A DNA stretch of 64,000 nucleotides from Flavobacterium salilacus subsp. salilacus (GCF_004634195.1 NZ_SKBP01000004.1:202746-266745), one strand, 5' to 3'; positions 53,545 through 61,958 are shown, counted from the first letter of the stretch. Notes: a model not told the origin generated them from the sequence alone. Made by a program: numbers and translations.

Positions 53545-53940
53545 ATGGAGGACGAAAATCTTAGTAATAATGAAGCTAATGAGAATACAGAAACATCGGA
53601 AAAACTGAATTCATTTTTAGAATCTTTAAAAGAAATTATAAAAAATGTCAATATCAATGAAGCCATTAATTCTATTGTTGAATTAATGTTGGAAAAATCT
53701 AAAGTAAAAGAGAAAATAGAATCAGAGAAGATAAATTCACAAGATAAGCTCCACAATATGAATTTGAGATATTCAAGAATGAAGCTATGGAAGGAAGGAC
53801 TGATTATATTAACAATTCTTGTTACAGTAATATTATTATCATGTTTTAATAAAATAGATAACTGTACTCTTGGAACATTGCTAGGCTCAATAATTGGCTA
53901 TTCTATTGGAAATTTTAACTCTTCAAATATATCAAAATAA
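53545..53940 (+). CDS. Hypothetical protein with coiled coil and membrane segments
   Basis: A 131-residue protein I cannot assign. An acidic Asn/Glu-rich N-terminus (MEDENLSNNEANENTETSE) is followed by a long amphipathic helix (about 20-80). Two C-terminal hydrophobic segments follow, LIILTILVTVILLSC and LGTLLGSIIGYSIGNF. Base composition is much more AT-rich than the surrounding haem genes. It lies between hmuY and the convergent hmuS and shows no sign of a haem-related role; it could be a small membrane regulator or an acquired gene. Confidence 0.6.
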   Translation: MEDENLSNNEANENTETSEKLNSFLESLKEIIKNVNINEAINSIVELMLEKSKVKEKIESEKINSQDKLHNMNLRYSRMKLWKEGLIILTILVTVILLSCFNKIDNCTLGTLLGSIIGYSIGNFNSSNISK

Positions 53941-53966
53941 AAAACCGCTCCCTTTCGGGAACGGTT
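53938..53966 (-). terminator. Terminator of the hmu operon (minus strand)
   Basis: Stem ACCGCTCCC / GGGAACGGT with one mismatch, loop TTTC. On the minus strand a long T run follows, beyond the hmuS stop. Confidence 0.75.
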
Positions 53967-53992
53967 CTCAATTAAATATATATAAGTTTGAC

Positions 53993-55030
53993 TTATAGCG
54001 AAGCCACTAAATCCCTCCATCCCTGTAGCTCAGGAATGCCGGGTTTACGTTTGCCGAAAAACTGTACGATAATTTCGCCCAGTTCGTTAAACACCTCAAT
54101 GGCAGTAACCACACCGTCTTCGGTAGGCTTACGCACTATCCACGTCTGTGCAATTTTGCTCATGTCCAGGTGCAGGTTAAAATCAGGATCCATAACGTTA
54201 AACCAGTCATTGTGCCACATGGTTTTACGCACCGTTCCTGTGTGTATCTGTATGTTGCCCCTGTTGCCCACAAATACCATTATAGGTAGTTTTTGTTCGG
54301 CAGCGCCTTCCAGCATCTTTACAATAACCTCTTTATCTACTGGTTGTGCATAGTCGCCTTCGGGCGCAAGGCGTAACGCCTGTGTACGGGTAACACCGAA
54401 TTTCTTTAACATCCCGAAAAATTCGTGGGTGTCTTTCAGGTTTACCCACGCTTCGCGAAAGCCTGCCACATCAATATCCGTATCTGCTTTCTCTTCAAGG
54501 CTTAACGGTACGGCAACAGTAGTTTCCTCAGTACTTTGGTTGTCCGACTTGTATTTTTCCACCAAAGCGTCAAAAGCAGCTTCGTTACTGTCCGGAGTCA
54601 GGTATATTTTGTGAATGGCAAGACCGTCTTTACCAAAAAACTGAAGGCTTTTTTTATCGCCATGCTCGCCTTTTTCTGCTACGGCAAAGGCTTTATCCCA
54701 ATGCATGTGGAAGATACGCAGGTCGATATCCTCGCCTACAAAAAGCCCTGCAAACGGGCTGCTGAAATCAGGGTTAAGGTACACACCTTTACGCTCGTGT
54801 ACACACTCGTCATTACGGGTTAAAGCCATTACTTTACCCAGTTGTTCCACATCGGTAAGTATCGCTGCAAATTCAGGACGCAGGCGGGTAACCGTATCGC
54901 CTGTTTGAGTGGCTAAAAGTTCGGCTTCGCTCACGCCAAGCTGGTCGGCAGCGTTACGGATGCGCAAGTGCGGGTTTTCGGCTTTCAGCGCATCCCATTG
55001 TGTTTTTAATGTATTAGTGATGGTATCCAT
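53993..55030 (-). CDS. hmuS: Haem-degrading/haem-trafficking protein HmuS (HemS family)
   Basis: A 345-residue cytoplasmic HemS/ChuS-type protein made of two similar halves. The N-terminal half starts with LKTQWDALKAENPHLRIRNAADQLGVSEAELLATQTGD and then FAAILTDVEQLGKVMALTRNDECVHERKGVY. The second half repeats the pattern (LKDTHEFFGMLKKFGVTRTQALRLAPEGDYAQPV, IMVFVGNRGNIQIHTGTVRK, FNLHLDMSKIAQTWIVRKP). These proteins bind or degrade haem after import. It is the last gene of the hmuT-U-V-S operon. Confidence 0.9.
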   Translation of the reverse strand: MDTITNTLKTQWDALKAENPHLRIRNAADQLGVSEAELLATQTGDTVTRLRPEFAAILTDVEQLGKVMALTRNDECVHERKGVYLNPDFSSPFAGLFVGEDIDLRIFHMHWDKAFAVAEKGEHGDKKSLQFFGKDGLAIHKIYLTPDSNEAAFDALVEKYKSDNQSTEETTVAVPLSLEEKADTDIDVAGFREAWVNLKDTHEFFGMLKKFGVTRTQALRLAPEGDYAQPVDKEVIVKMLEGAAEQKLPIMVFVGNRGNIQIHTGTVRKTMWHNDWFNVMDPDFNLHLDMSKIAQTWIVRKPTEDGVVTAIEVFNELGEIIVQFFGKRKPGIPELQGWRDLVASL

Positions 55031-55045
55031 ATCTATAGTTATTTA

Positions 55046-55822
55046 TTAAGTTCCAAAAATTATTAAAGGGTTTTTATTGACAGGGTTGGGGCACACGGTA
55101 CAGGGAAAGTTGTACACGCCGCTTATTATTTCGCGGGTAAAAACTTTATCAGGTACATCGTGGCTTACTATTTTGCCTTTTTTCATCAACATTATCGAGT
55201 CGGCAAACTGAGCGGCAAGGTTCAGGTCGTGCAGCACTATAATTGCGGTATTACCGCGCCCGGTAAAGTTTTTTATGGTGTGCAGTATGCGGTGCTGGTG
55301 CAGCACATCGAGGTTATTTAAAGGCTCATCCAGAAAAACCAGCTTGTTTGCCACCTCGTTGTCCAGTTGTGCCAGTACACGTGCTAAGTGTACCCGTTGT
55401 TTTTCGCCTCCTGAGAGTGAGTTGTAGTCGCGTTGTGCCAGTACTTCAACATCGGTTTCCTGCATGGCTTTGGTTACCGCCTCGTTATCCTGTTTATGCG
55501 GGGTAGCATGAAAGTAGGGGTAACGCCCCATCATTACTACATCTTTTACCGAAAGGGGTATATCATTACTGTTGCTTTGCGAAAATTTTGCCTTGTGTCG
55601 CGGCAGTTCTTTATCATCCCATTCTTCAAAAGTTTTTCTTTTAAAGAAAATAGTAGCATCGTTTTTATCCATTTCGTTTGCCAAAAGGCTCAACAGTGTA
55701 GATTTTCCTGCGCCGTTAGGCCCTACAATAGCCAGCAGTTCGCCATGATTTACCGAAACATCTATGTCTTCCAGTATGGTAAACTTGCGTTGCGAATAGG
55801 ATATTTTATGTGCTTTTAACAT
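55046..55822 (-). CDS. hmuV: Haem ABC transporter ATPase HmuV
   Basis: A 258-residue ABC ATPase energising haem import. The start is ATG 55822 (MLKAHKISYSQRKFTILEDIDVSVNHGE); the frame can be extended to a TTG at 55861, but this would overlap hmuU. Walker A is GPNGAGKST (about residues 33-41), the signature is LSGGEKQRVHLARVLAQL, and Walker B is LVFLDEPLNNLDVLHQ. It begins 4 bp after the hmuU stop. An FhuC/HmuV-like ending is present. Confidence 0.9.
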   Translation of the reverse strand: MLKAHKISYSQRKFTILEDIDVSVNHGELLAIVGPNGAGKSTLLSLLANEMDKNDATIFFKRKTFEEWDDKELPRHKAKFSQSNSNDIPLSVKDVVMMGRYPYFHATPHKQDNEAVTKAMQETDVEVLAQRDYNSLSGGEKQRVHLARVLAQLDNEVANKLVFLDEPLNNLDVLHQHRILHTIKNFTGRGNTAIIVLHDLNLAAQFADSIMLMKKGKIVSHDVPDKVFTREIISGVYNFPCTVCPNPVNKNPLIIFGT

Positions 55823-55826
55823 GGTA

Positions 55827-56861
55827 CTACATTGATTTTCTGTTGCGGATGAGTATAGCAATAAATATAGGCGCGCCCATAAATGCCGTAAGTATCCCTA
55901 TGGGCACCTCTGCCGGTGCGGCTATGGTTCGGCTTATTGTGTCGGCAGCAAGAAGCAGCACGCTGCCCAGTATTGCTGATAACGGCAGGATAATATGGTA
56001 ATTCGATTTGAATATCAGCCGGAGGATATAAGGCACTATGAGCCCTACAAAGCTTATTGTGCCTGCAAAGGCTACAGATGTGCCTACCATAAGGGCTGTA
56101 AACAGCACTATTTGCTTTTTAATACGCTCTACAGGTATGCCCAGGTGTTGTGCGTCGCGCTCGCCAAGCATCATGGCATTAAGCGCTTTTCCTTTATTGA
56201 TAAGAAAAATGTAGGATATGGTAATTATAACGGCGAGTATGGCATTTTTTGTCCATGTGGCGGCTGCAAGGCTGCCCAGGTTCCAAAAAGTAAGGTCGCG
56301 CAGTTGTTCTTCTTTTGAAATGTATATTAAAAACCCGGTTATGGAAAAGCCCAACGCAGTTATTGCCACGCCCGAAAGCAGCATGATAATAACATTGGTT
56401 TTGCCATTGGTGGTTGATATGCGATATACAAGCATCATGGTGAGCAATGCCCCTAAAAATGCCATGATACTAAGCAGGGAAAAGTGTAATACCTCCGGGA
56501 TATACGGTTTTATAGCACTGCCTAATACTATGGCAAGTGCTGCAAATAGTGATGCCCCCGATGTTATCCCTATCAGGTCGGGTGTGGCAAGAGGGTTTTT
56601 AAACATCCCTTGCAGGCAAGTACCCGAAACCGCAAGCCCGCTGCCTATGAGTATTGCCATACTGATGCGGGGCAGGCGCAAACCCATTATTACAAAGCGG
56701 TCGCTGTCAGAAATAGTGTTGTCGTTTGCAATAACGCCTTTTATAAGCTCGGCAAACGAGTATTTTTCAAAAACATATACGCCCATATACAGCGATACTG
56801 CTGCTAATAGCATTAGCAACAGTATGCTGGAAAACATATATAGTGATAATCGGTTTTGCAT
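55827..56861 (-). CDS. hmuU: Haem ABC transporter permease HmuU (FecCD family)
   Basis: A 344-residue FecCD-type permease with about ten membrane helices (for example LYMFSSILLLMLLAAVSLYMGV, VAFAGTISFVGLIVPYILRLIF). The RLPRISMAILIGSGLAVSGTCLQGMFKNPLATPDLIGITSGAS block is the family signature. Its ATG overlaps the hmuT stop (TAATG), so translation is coupled. It forms the pore of the haem importer with HmuV and receives haem from HmuT. Confidence 0.92.
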   Translation of the reverse strand: MQNRLSLYMFSSILLLMLLAAVSLYMGVYVFEKYSFAELIKGVIANDNTISDSDRFVIMGLRLPRISMAILIGSGLAVSGTCLQGMFKNPLATPDLIGITSGASLFAALAIVLGSAIKPYIPEVLHFSLLSIMAFLGALLTMMLVYRISTTNGKTNVIIMLLSGVAITALGFSITGFLIYISKEEQLRDLTFWNLGSLAAATWTKNAILAVIITISYIFLINKGKALNAMMLGERDAQHLGIPVERIKKQIVLFTALMVGTSVAFAGTISFVGLIVPYILRLIFKSNYHIILPLSAILGSVLLLAADTISRTIAAPAEVPIGILTAFMGAPIFIAILIRNRKSM

Positions 56862-57748
56862 TATTTATTTTCCGCCAACTTACTGTTGAGTTGTGCTGCG
56901 GCTTCGCCCAAACGAGGTCCGAAACCTGATAGCAGTGCGCCATCCATGGCAATTACATTCTTGTTTTTTCCGGCATTGGTCTTATCAATTCCCTGTATTT
57001 TTAATACGCCATCTACTCCGCCAAGACTTTCTATACCTGTATCGAACATTAGTATAACGTCAGGATTACCTTTTATAAGGGCTTCGGGAGTAAGTGGTTT
57101 GTAATCGTCAAAATCTTCAATGGCATTTGTAGCACCAGCCAGTGCTATTACTTTATCTACCGGTGTGTTTTTTCCGCTCACCATTAGTGTTCCTGCGCCA
57201 CGCGCATAGATAAATAATATTTTCGGCGTTACTTTTAAAGGCGTTACTTTAGCAAGGTCGGCATCAATTTTATCCTTTAGTTCTTTGCCTTTATCGCTTT
57301 CTAATATTTCTGCTACGGCATCAATGGTTTTCTTTGTGCCGTTAGCACTGAATTCTCTGTCAAATATACGGGTGGTAATGCCCGACAGTTCTATTTTTTC
57401 GGCTAATTCCGGGCTGATGTCATCGCGGGTTGCCAATACAATTGTAGGTTGTAATGCTATTATCGATTCTATCGAAATGCTGCGTACGTGTCCTAAATCT
57501 GTAGCCGATTCTTTAACGCCCTCCGGGTAGGTACTGGTAACATCTACACCCACAATTTCGTTTTGGTGTCCCAGTGCGCTCACCATTTCAGTCAATGCCC
57601 CGTTTAGCGATATAATGCGCTGGGTTTCGGTTTTGGCAATGGTATCATTTGCAGCAGCGTTTTCTTCGGTTTGGTTTTGCTCTTTTTTACAAGATACAGT
57701 AGCCAGCAGCACTAAGGCTATGGTACAGGTTTTTAGTATATGTTTCAT
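56861..57748 (-). CDS. hmuT: Haem ABC transporter substrate-binding lipoprotein HmuT
   Basis: A 295-residue periplasmic binding protein with a lipoprotein signal (ALVLLATVSC, Cys20). The class III binding-protein pattern is clear: RIISLNGALTEMVSALGHQNEIVGVDVTSTYPEG, VRSISIESIIALQPTIVLAT and KGNPDVILMFDTG. It would deliver haem to HmuUV. It is the first gene of the minus-strand hmuT-U-V-S operon. The operon's promoter and operator-like motif lie at 57767-57812, between it and sufS. Confidence 0.9.
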   Translation of the reverse strand: MKHILKTCTIALVLLATVSCKKEQNQTEENAAANDTIAKTETQRIISLNGALTEMVSALGHQNEIVGVDVTSTYPEGVKESATDLGHVRSISIESIIALQPTIVLATRDDISPELAEKIELSGITTRIFDREFSANGTKKTIDAVAEILESDKGKELKDKIDADLAKVTPLKVTPKILFIYARGAGTLMVSGKNTPVDKVIALAGATNAIEDFDDYKPLTPEALIKGNPDVILMFDTGIESLGGVDGVLKIQGIDKTNAGKNKNVIAMDGALLSGFGPRLGEAAAQLNSKLAENK

Positions 57749-57766
57749 TAAATGGAAATTATTATT

Positions 57767-57812
57767 TTTAATAAATCTAAATTATTGCAAATCTATAAAT
57801 ATTATTTAGAAT
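57767..57812 (-). promoter_or_regulatory. hmuT promoter with TTTAGA-type operator motifs
   Basis: On the minus strand the -7 box TAGATTTG covers 57795-57788. The sequence after it (plus strand 57767-57781) reads TTTAATAAATCTAAA and shares ATAAATCTAA with the TonB receptor promoter. A second motif, ATTTAGAAT (57804-57812), lies upstream. No clear -33 TTG is visible. Confidence 0.65.
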
Positions 57813-57895
57813 GAAAAAAAATAAGATGAAAAAAGTTCTGATTTCATGCAGTCTTAAATCAGTGCTAATAAATCTGATTTTAAAAAAACAAGCCG

Positions 57896-57903
57896 TAACT
57901 TTG
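57896..57903 (+). promoter_or_regulatory. sufS promoter -7 box
   Basis: TAACTTTG matches TAnnTTTG, 66 bp before the sufS start. The TTTAGA motif seen at sufA is not found after it. Confidence 0.5.
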
Positions 57904-57968
57904 CATGGGCTTATTATAGGCAGTTATGAGCCTAAAATGCTGATATTAATTAACCGGAGAAATTTACA

Positions 57969-59183
57969 ATGTTAGATATAAATAAAATCAGGGCAGACTT
58001 CCCGATACTTAACGAAACCGTAAACGGAAAACCCCTTGTATATTTTGATAATGCAGCCACATCGCAAAAACCCAAAGTGGTTATTGATGCTATTTCGGCA
58101 TACTACCAAACTATAAACTCTAATATACACAGGGGCGTGCATACCCTTAGCCAGTTGGCAACCGATGCTTATGAAGTTTCGAGACAAAAAATACAAAAAC
58201 ACATTAACGCCAAGCATGCGCACGAGGTGCTGTTTACCACAGGCACTACACACGGTATTAACCTGGTGGCAAACGGATTTTCTAAATTTGTAAAAGAGGG
58301 CGATGCCGTAATGATATCTGCAATGGAACACCACAGCAACATAGTGCCTTGGCAAATGCTTTGCGAAAGGGAAGGGGCTACATTACTGGTTATCCCGATG
58401 AACGAAAGGGGAGAACTGATAATTGAAGAATTTGAAAAACTGTTAACCGATAAAGTTAAAATAGTAGCGGTAAACCATATTTCGAACTCATTGGGAACTA
58501 TAAACCCCGTAAAACATATTATAGAGAAAGCCCACTCCGTAGGTGCAGCAGTATTAATTGACGGGGCACAGGCAGCACCGCACATGCACCTTGATGTACA
58601 GCAACTGGATTGCGATTTTTATGTATTTTCAGGGCACAAAGCCTGCGGTCCTACAGGCAGTGGAATATTGTATGGTAAAGAGGCATGGCTCAACATGCTG
58701 CCCCCTTACCAAGGCGGTGGCGAAATGATAAAAGAAGTAACCTTTGCAAAAACCACCTATGCTGAACTGCCTCATAAATTTGAAGCGGGAACGCCTAATA
58801 TAGAAGGCGGTATTGTGCTGGGCACAGCTATAGATTATTTGAATGCGGTAGGGCTGGATAATATTATGGCATATGAGCAGGAATTGTTACACTACGGTAC
58901 AGAGAAATTACTTGAAATAGAAGGGCTTAAAATAATAGGCACTGCTCAAAATAAAACATCCGTAATATCATTTAACGTAGGCGATATTCACCCGTATGAT
59001 ATTGGAGCCATTGTAGATAAAATGGGTATTGCCGTGCGCACAGGACACCATTGCACCCAGCCGGTAATGGATTTTTTCCAAATACCGGGCACAGTGCGAG
59101 CTTCTTTTTCATTTTATAATACCAAAGAAGAAATAGATGCCCTTGTTGCAGCGGTTATTAAAGCACAACGCATGCTGAGCTAA
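57969..59183 (+). CDS. sufS: Cysteine desulfurase SufS
   Basis: A 404-residue PLP enzyme that takes sulfur from cysteine and passes it through SufE to SufB. The PLP lysine is Lys224 in YVFSGHKACGPTG. The active-site Cys362 lies in RTGHHCTQPVMDFF, the short loop of group II desulfurases. The N-terminus LDINKIRADFPILNETVNGKPLVYFDNAATSQKP is typical of SufS. It is separated from sufABCD by the 8-kb haem locus and starts its own group: sufS, lipoprotein, sufE, sufT, DUF2480, DUF3078. Confidence 0.95.
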   Translation: MLDINKIRADFPILNETVNGKPLVYFDNAATSQKPKVVIDAISAYYQTINSNIHRGVHTLSQLATDAYEVSRQKIQKHINAKHAHEVLFTTGTTHGINLVANGFSKFVKEGDAVMISAMEHHSNIVPWQMLCEREGATLLVIPMNERGELIIEEFEKLLTDKVKIVAVNHISNSLGTINPVKHIIEKAHSVGAAVLIDGAQAAPHMHLDVQQLDCDFYVFSGHKACGPTGSGILYGKEAWLNMLPPYQGGGEMIKEVTFAKTTYAELPHKFEAGTPNIEGGIVLGTAIDYLNAVGLDNIMAYEQELLHYGTEKLLEIEGLKIIGTAQNKTSVISFNVGDIHPYDIGAIVDKMGIAVRTGHHCTQPVMDFFQIPGTVRASFSFYNTKEEIDALVAAVIKAQRMLS

Positions 59184-59210
59184 TTGCTTAAAAAATTGTA
59201 ATTTTATATC

Positions 59211-59651
59211 ATGAAAAAACTATTGCCCCTACTGGTTGTAACCATGCTTTTTGCTGCGGGATGCGCTTCATCGGCATTAAAAAAACAAAGCGAGTACATT
59301 GCTTTTGAATATGAAGCCATGACGCGCGGAGCCTATAAAAAAGTAATTGTAAAGCAGGACACTGTTATTACCATTACCGGCAGAGATGCGATGCCTATAA
59401 CCAAAGGGCTTAAAAACGGCGACTGGAACAAACTGCTCTCGGCTCTTGAAAAAGTAGAGCTGGATAAAATAAGCGAACTGAAACCGCCAAGCACCCGCAG
59501 CCATACAGATGCTGCGCTGGCTGCAAACCTGAAAGTGATTAAAAAAGATAAAACATATCAAAGCAACGGGTTCGATCATGGTAATCCGCCTGCCGAAATT
59601 AAAGAACTTGTACAGCAAATACTGACAGTTTCGGCACTTGAAAATAAATAA
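59211..59651 (+). CDS. Putative lipoprotein between sufS and sufE
   Basis: A 146-residue lipoprotein (LLVVTMLFAAGCASS, Cys near 18), 27 bp after sufS. Its stop overlaps the sufE start (TAATG), which implies translational coupling. The mature part has EYIAFEYEAMTRGAYKKVIVKQDTVITI and a conserved-looking RSHTDAALAANLKVIKKDKTYQSNGFDHGNPPAEIKELVQQIL segment. I do not recognise a named family. An exported lipoprotein inside a cytosolic cluster-assembly operon is unexpected. Confidence 0.75.
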   Translation: MKKLLPLLVVTMLFAAGCASSALKKQSEYIAFEYEAMTRGAYKKVIVKQDTVITITGRDAMPITKGLKNGDWNKLLSALEKVELDKISELKPPSTRSHTDAALAANLKVIKKDKTYQSNGFDHGNPPAEIKELVQQILTVSALENK

Positions 59652-60076
59652 TGCAAATGAGAATAAAGGAAATACAGGACGAGATAGTAGATGAATTTTC
59701 AATGTTTGATGACTGGGACGAGCGTTACCAGTATGTAATAGACCTCGGTAAAACATTGCCGCTTGTAGAAGAGCAATATAAAACCGACGAGAACATCATT
59801 AAAGGCTGCCAGAGCAAAGTTTGGCTGCATGGTGAGCAACAGGGCGACAAAGTGGTTTTTACGGCCGACAGCGACGCTATTTTAACCAAAGGGATTATTG
59901 CCATACTCATTCGGGTATTCTCTAATCAGGCTCCTGCCGATATACTGGAAGCCGATACCGCCTTTATTGATGAAATTGGCTTAAAAGAACACCTTTCGCC
60001 CACAAGGGCAAACGGATTGGTTTCGATGATTAAACAGATAAAAATGTATGCCCTGGCATTCCAGGCAAAAAATTAA
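59651..60076 (+). CDS. sufE: Sulfur acceptor protein SufE
   Basis: SufE accepts persulfide sulfur from SufS and transfers it to SufBCD. The 141-residue protein shows the family pattern IKEIQDEIVDEFSMFDDWDERYQYVIDLGK, the acceptor Cys53 in IIKGCQSKVWL, and a C-terminal GLKEHLSPTRANGLVSMIKQIKMYA. ATG 59651 is coupled to the upstream lipoprotein stop; a second ATG is two codons further in. sufT follows after 5 bp. Confidence 0.95.
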   Translation: MQMRIKEIQDEIVDEFSMFDDWDERYQYVIDLGKTLPLVEEQYKTDENIIKGCQSKVWLHGEQQGDKVVFTADSDAILTKGIIAILIRVFSNQAPADILEADTAFIDEIGLKEHLSPTRANGLVSMIKQIKMYALAFQAKN

Positions 60077-60081
60077 TAGTT

Positions 60082-60405
60082 ATGGACGCACAAATGGATA
60101 CCGCACAGCTTGGGGAAGAGATTGTAAAAGTGCTTAAAGGCATTTATGACCCCGAAATTCCCGTAGATATTTATGAATTGGGATTGATTTATGATGTAAT
60201 GGTAAACACCGATAACGAGGTTAAAATACTCATGACACTTACATCGCCCAACTGCCCAGTTGCCGAAAGCCTTCCGCAGGAGGTAGAGCAAAAAGTAACA
60301 GGTATAGAAAACGTAAAGAGTGCTGAGGTAGAAATTACCTTTGACCCGCCCTGGACGCGCGACCTGATGAGCGAAGAGGCTAAACTGGAACTGGGAATGC
60401 TGTAA
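60082..60405 (+). CDS. sufT: SufT/MIP18 (DUF59) protein
   Basis: A 107-residue DUF59 protein that assists Fe-S cluster maturation. The motifs are LKGIYDPEIPVDIYELGLIYDV (residues 18-39), the conserved Cys58 in MTLTSPNCPVAESLP, and a closing VEITFDPPWTRDLMSEEAKLELGM, diagnostic of the SufT/PaaD-like family. It starts 5 bp after sufE. A short repeat-like stretch separates it from the DUF2480 gene. Confidence 0.93.
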   Translation: MDAQMDTAQLGEEIVKVLKGIYDPEIPVDIYELGLIYDVMVNTDNEVKILMTLTSPNCPVAESLPQEVEQKVTGIENVKSAEVEITFDPPWTRDLMSEEAKLELGML

Positions 60406-60410
60406 TAGTT

Positions 60411-60447
60411 TTCAGTTTACAGTAGCAGCAGGCAGTTTTCAAAATGT
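60411..60447. repeat. Short CAGTTTTCA-type repeat stretch
   Basis: TTTTCAGTTTACAGTAGCAG followed by CAGGCAGTTTTCAAAATG. It has irregular CAGT/ACTG units resembling the low-complexity arrays around the four-helix-bundle cassettes, and another stretch at about 32898-32931. It could be a scar of a lost cassette. Confidence 0.4.
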
Positions 60448-60457
60448 ATAATTTAGA

Positions 60458-60970
60458 ATGATGGAAGAGCAAGAAATAATAAACCGCGTTGCCAACAGCG
60501 TATTGCAGGTGTTTGACCTTGAGGATTATTATCCCGAAGGTGAACGCAAAGCTATTGATATATCCGAATGGCTATTGGAGGGTTTTGTACTTCGCGAAAA
60601 AGACTTTAGGGCAACTCTTAAAAATCACGACTGGGAGCAATACAAAGGCTGCTATGTAGCCCTGTATTGCAGTACCGATGCCATAGTGCCTGCGTGGGCA
60701 TATATGCTGGTAAGTACCTACCTGCAACCCGTTGCCAAAAAAGTAATTCAGGGCAGCATTGCCAATCTTAATGTACAACTGTACCAGGACATCCTTTCTA
60801 AAATTGATTATACCGAATATTCAGGCAAACCCGTAATAGTAAAAGGCTGTTCCCGAAAGCCCGTACCGCAGGAAGCCTACGTTATGGCAGTACAAAAACT
60901 GATGCCCTATGCCAAAAGCCTGATGTTTGGCGAAGCCTGTTCGGCTGTGCCGTTGTACAAAAATAAATAG
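60458..60970 (+). CDS. DUF2480 family protein
   Basis: A 170-residue cytosolic protein of DUF2480, a Bacteroidota family from memory usually found beside suf genes. The matching region is IDISEWLLEGFVLREKDFRATLKNHDWEQYKGCYVALYCSTDAIVPAWAYMLV. It has four Cys, among them those in KGCYVALYC and VKGCSRKPVPQEAYV plus FGEACSAVP near the end. The Cys content and the suf context suggest metal or cluster handling; this is inference. Confidence 0.88.
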   Translation: MMEEQEIINRVANSVLQVFDLEDYYPEGERKAIDISEWLLEGFVLREKDFRATLKNHDWEQYKGCYVALYCSTDAIVPAWAYMLVSTYLQPVAKKVIQGSIANLNVQLYQDILSKIDYTEYSGKPVIVKGCSRKPVPQEAYVMAVQKLMPYAKSLMFGEACSAVPLYKNK

Positions 60971-61042
60971 CTTTTTATCAGGTGTGAGCCTTCTATAAAT
61001 GCGTATTTGGCTATATTTGTGCTAAACCGTATTTGTATTGTC

Positions 61043-61930
61043 ATGAAAAACAAGTTTATTTTATTATGCAGCACTTTATGCATAATGGGCGTAAATGCAC
61101 AAAATCAGGATTCGTCGAATTTAGCTAATGATACCATTAGCCCATGGACAACAAAAGGAAACGCATCATTTTTATTCAACCAGTCCACTTTTGATAACTG
61201 GCTTGCCGGAGGTGAAAATAACATCTCAGGTAATGCAGGGCTTAATTATGACTTCAATTATAAAAAAGATGATTGGAGTTGGGATAACAAATTTATAGCA
61301 TCCTATGGTATCGTAAAAACCAAAACAAGTTCATTTGCCAAGAAAACAGATGACCGTATTGAGGTTAACTCTGTTTTGGGTAAAAAAATAACTGAGCGTT
61401 GGTATTACTCCGCATTCCTTAACTTTAAAACACAGTTTACCAAAGGGTATAACTACTCGCGAGATGATAATGGCGCAGAGATAAGAGAAGAATATACCAA
61501 TTTTCTTTCTCCGGGTTACTTACTGATAGGTCCCGGTTTGATGTATAAAAAAGATGATAATTTCAAATTCAATCTTTCTCCCGCCACTTCCAAATTTACC
61601 TTTGTAGATAAAAACTACACCTTGCCGGACGAAGCATATTTTGGTGTAAAAGAGGGCGAATCGGTACGTTATGAACTCGGTTTTAATGCTTCTGCATATT
61701 ATAAACTCGATATTATAGCGAATGTAACTTTTGAGAATATAGTAAACCTCTACTCTAATTATCTGGAAGACCCGCAAAATGTAGATTTAGATTATCAGCT
61801 TAATATTGTAATGAAAATAAACCGTTACCTAACCACCAACCTGTCTTTCCAAACCATATATGATGATAACGCCTATCAAGGCTTTCAGTTACGCCAGGTA
61901 TTTGGTGTAGCCGCCAATTATGGCTTTTAA
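61043..61930 (+). CDS. DUF3078 outer-membrane-barrel-like protein
   Basis: A 295-residue protein; ATG 61043 (MKNKFILLCSTLCIMGVNAQ) gives a normal signal peptide, whereas the frame also opens at a TTG at 61007. The DUF3078 pattern WTTKGNASFLFNQSTFDNWLAGGENNISGNAGLNYDFNYKKDDWSWDNKFIASYG is followed by alternating beta strands ending in an aromatic residue (FGVAANYGF), as in an outer-membrane barrel. Its function is unknown. A TATATTTG box lies at 61012-61019 and a strong terminator follows. Confidence 0.85.
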   Translation: MKNKFILLCSTLCIMGVNAQNQDSSNLANDTISPWTTKGNASFLFNQSTFDNWLAGGENNISGNAGLNYDFNYKKDDWSWDNKFIASYGIVKTKTSSFAKKTDDRIEVNSVLGKKITERWYYSAFLNFKTQFTKGYNYSRDDNGAEIREEYTNFLSPGYLLIGPGLMYKKDDNFKFNLSPATSKFTFVDKNYTLPDEAYFGVKEGESVRYELGFNASAYYKLDIIANVTFENIVNLYSNYLEDPQNVDLDYQLNIVMKINRYLTTNLSFQTIYDDNAYQGFQLRQVFGVAANYGF

Positions 61931-61958
61931 TTCAAGCAGAAATAAAAATAAAAATATA

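Noticed and set aside
55823..55861. TTG-started extension of hmuV
   Set aside because: It would overlap hmuU by 35 bp and add residues before the ABC domain start.
56218..56889. 223-residue plus-strand frame inside hmuU
   Set aside because: It is antisense to a well-supported FecCD permease.
45491..60447. Repeat arrays in the suf region as CRISPR
   Set aside because: The units are 8-16 bp, directly adjacent and without spacers; no cas genes are present.
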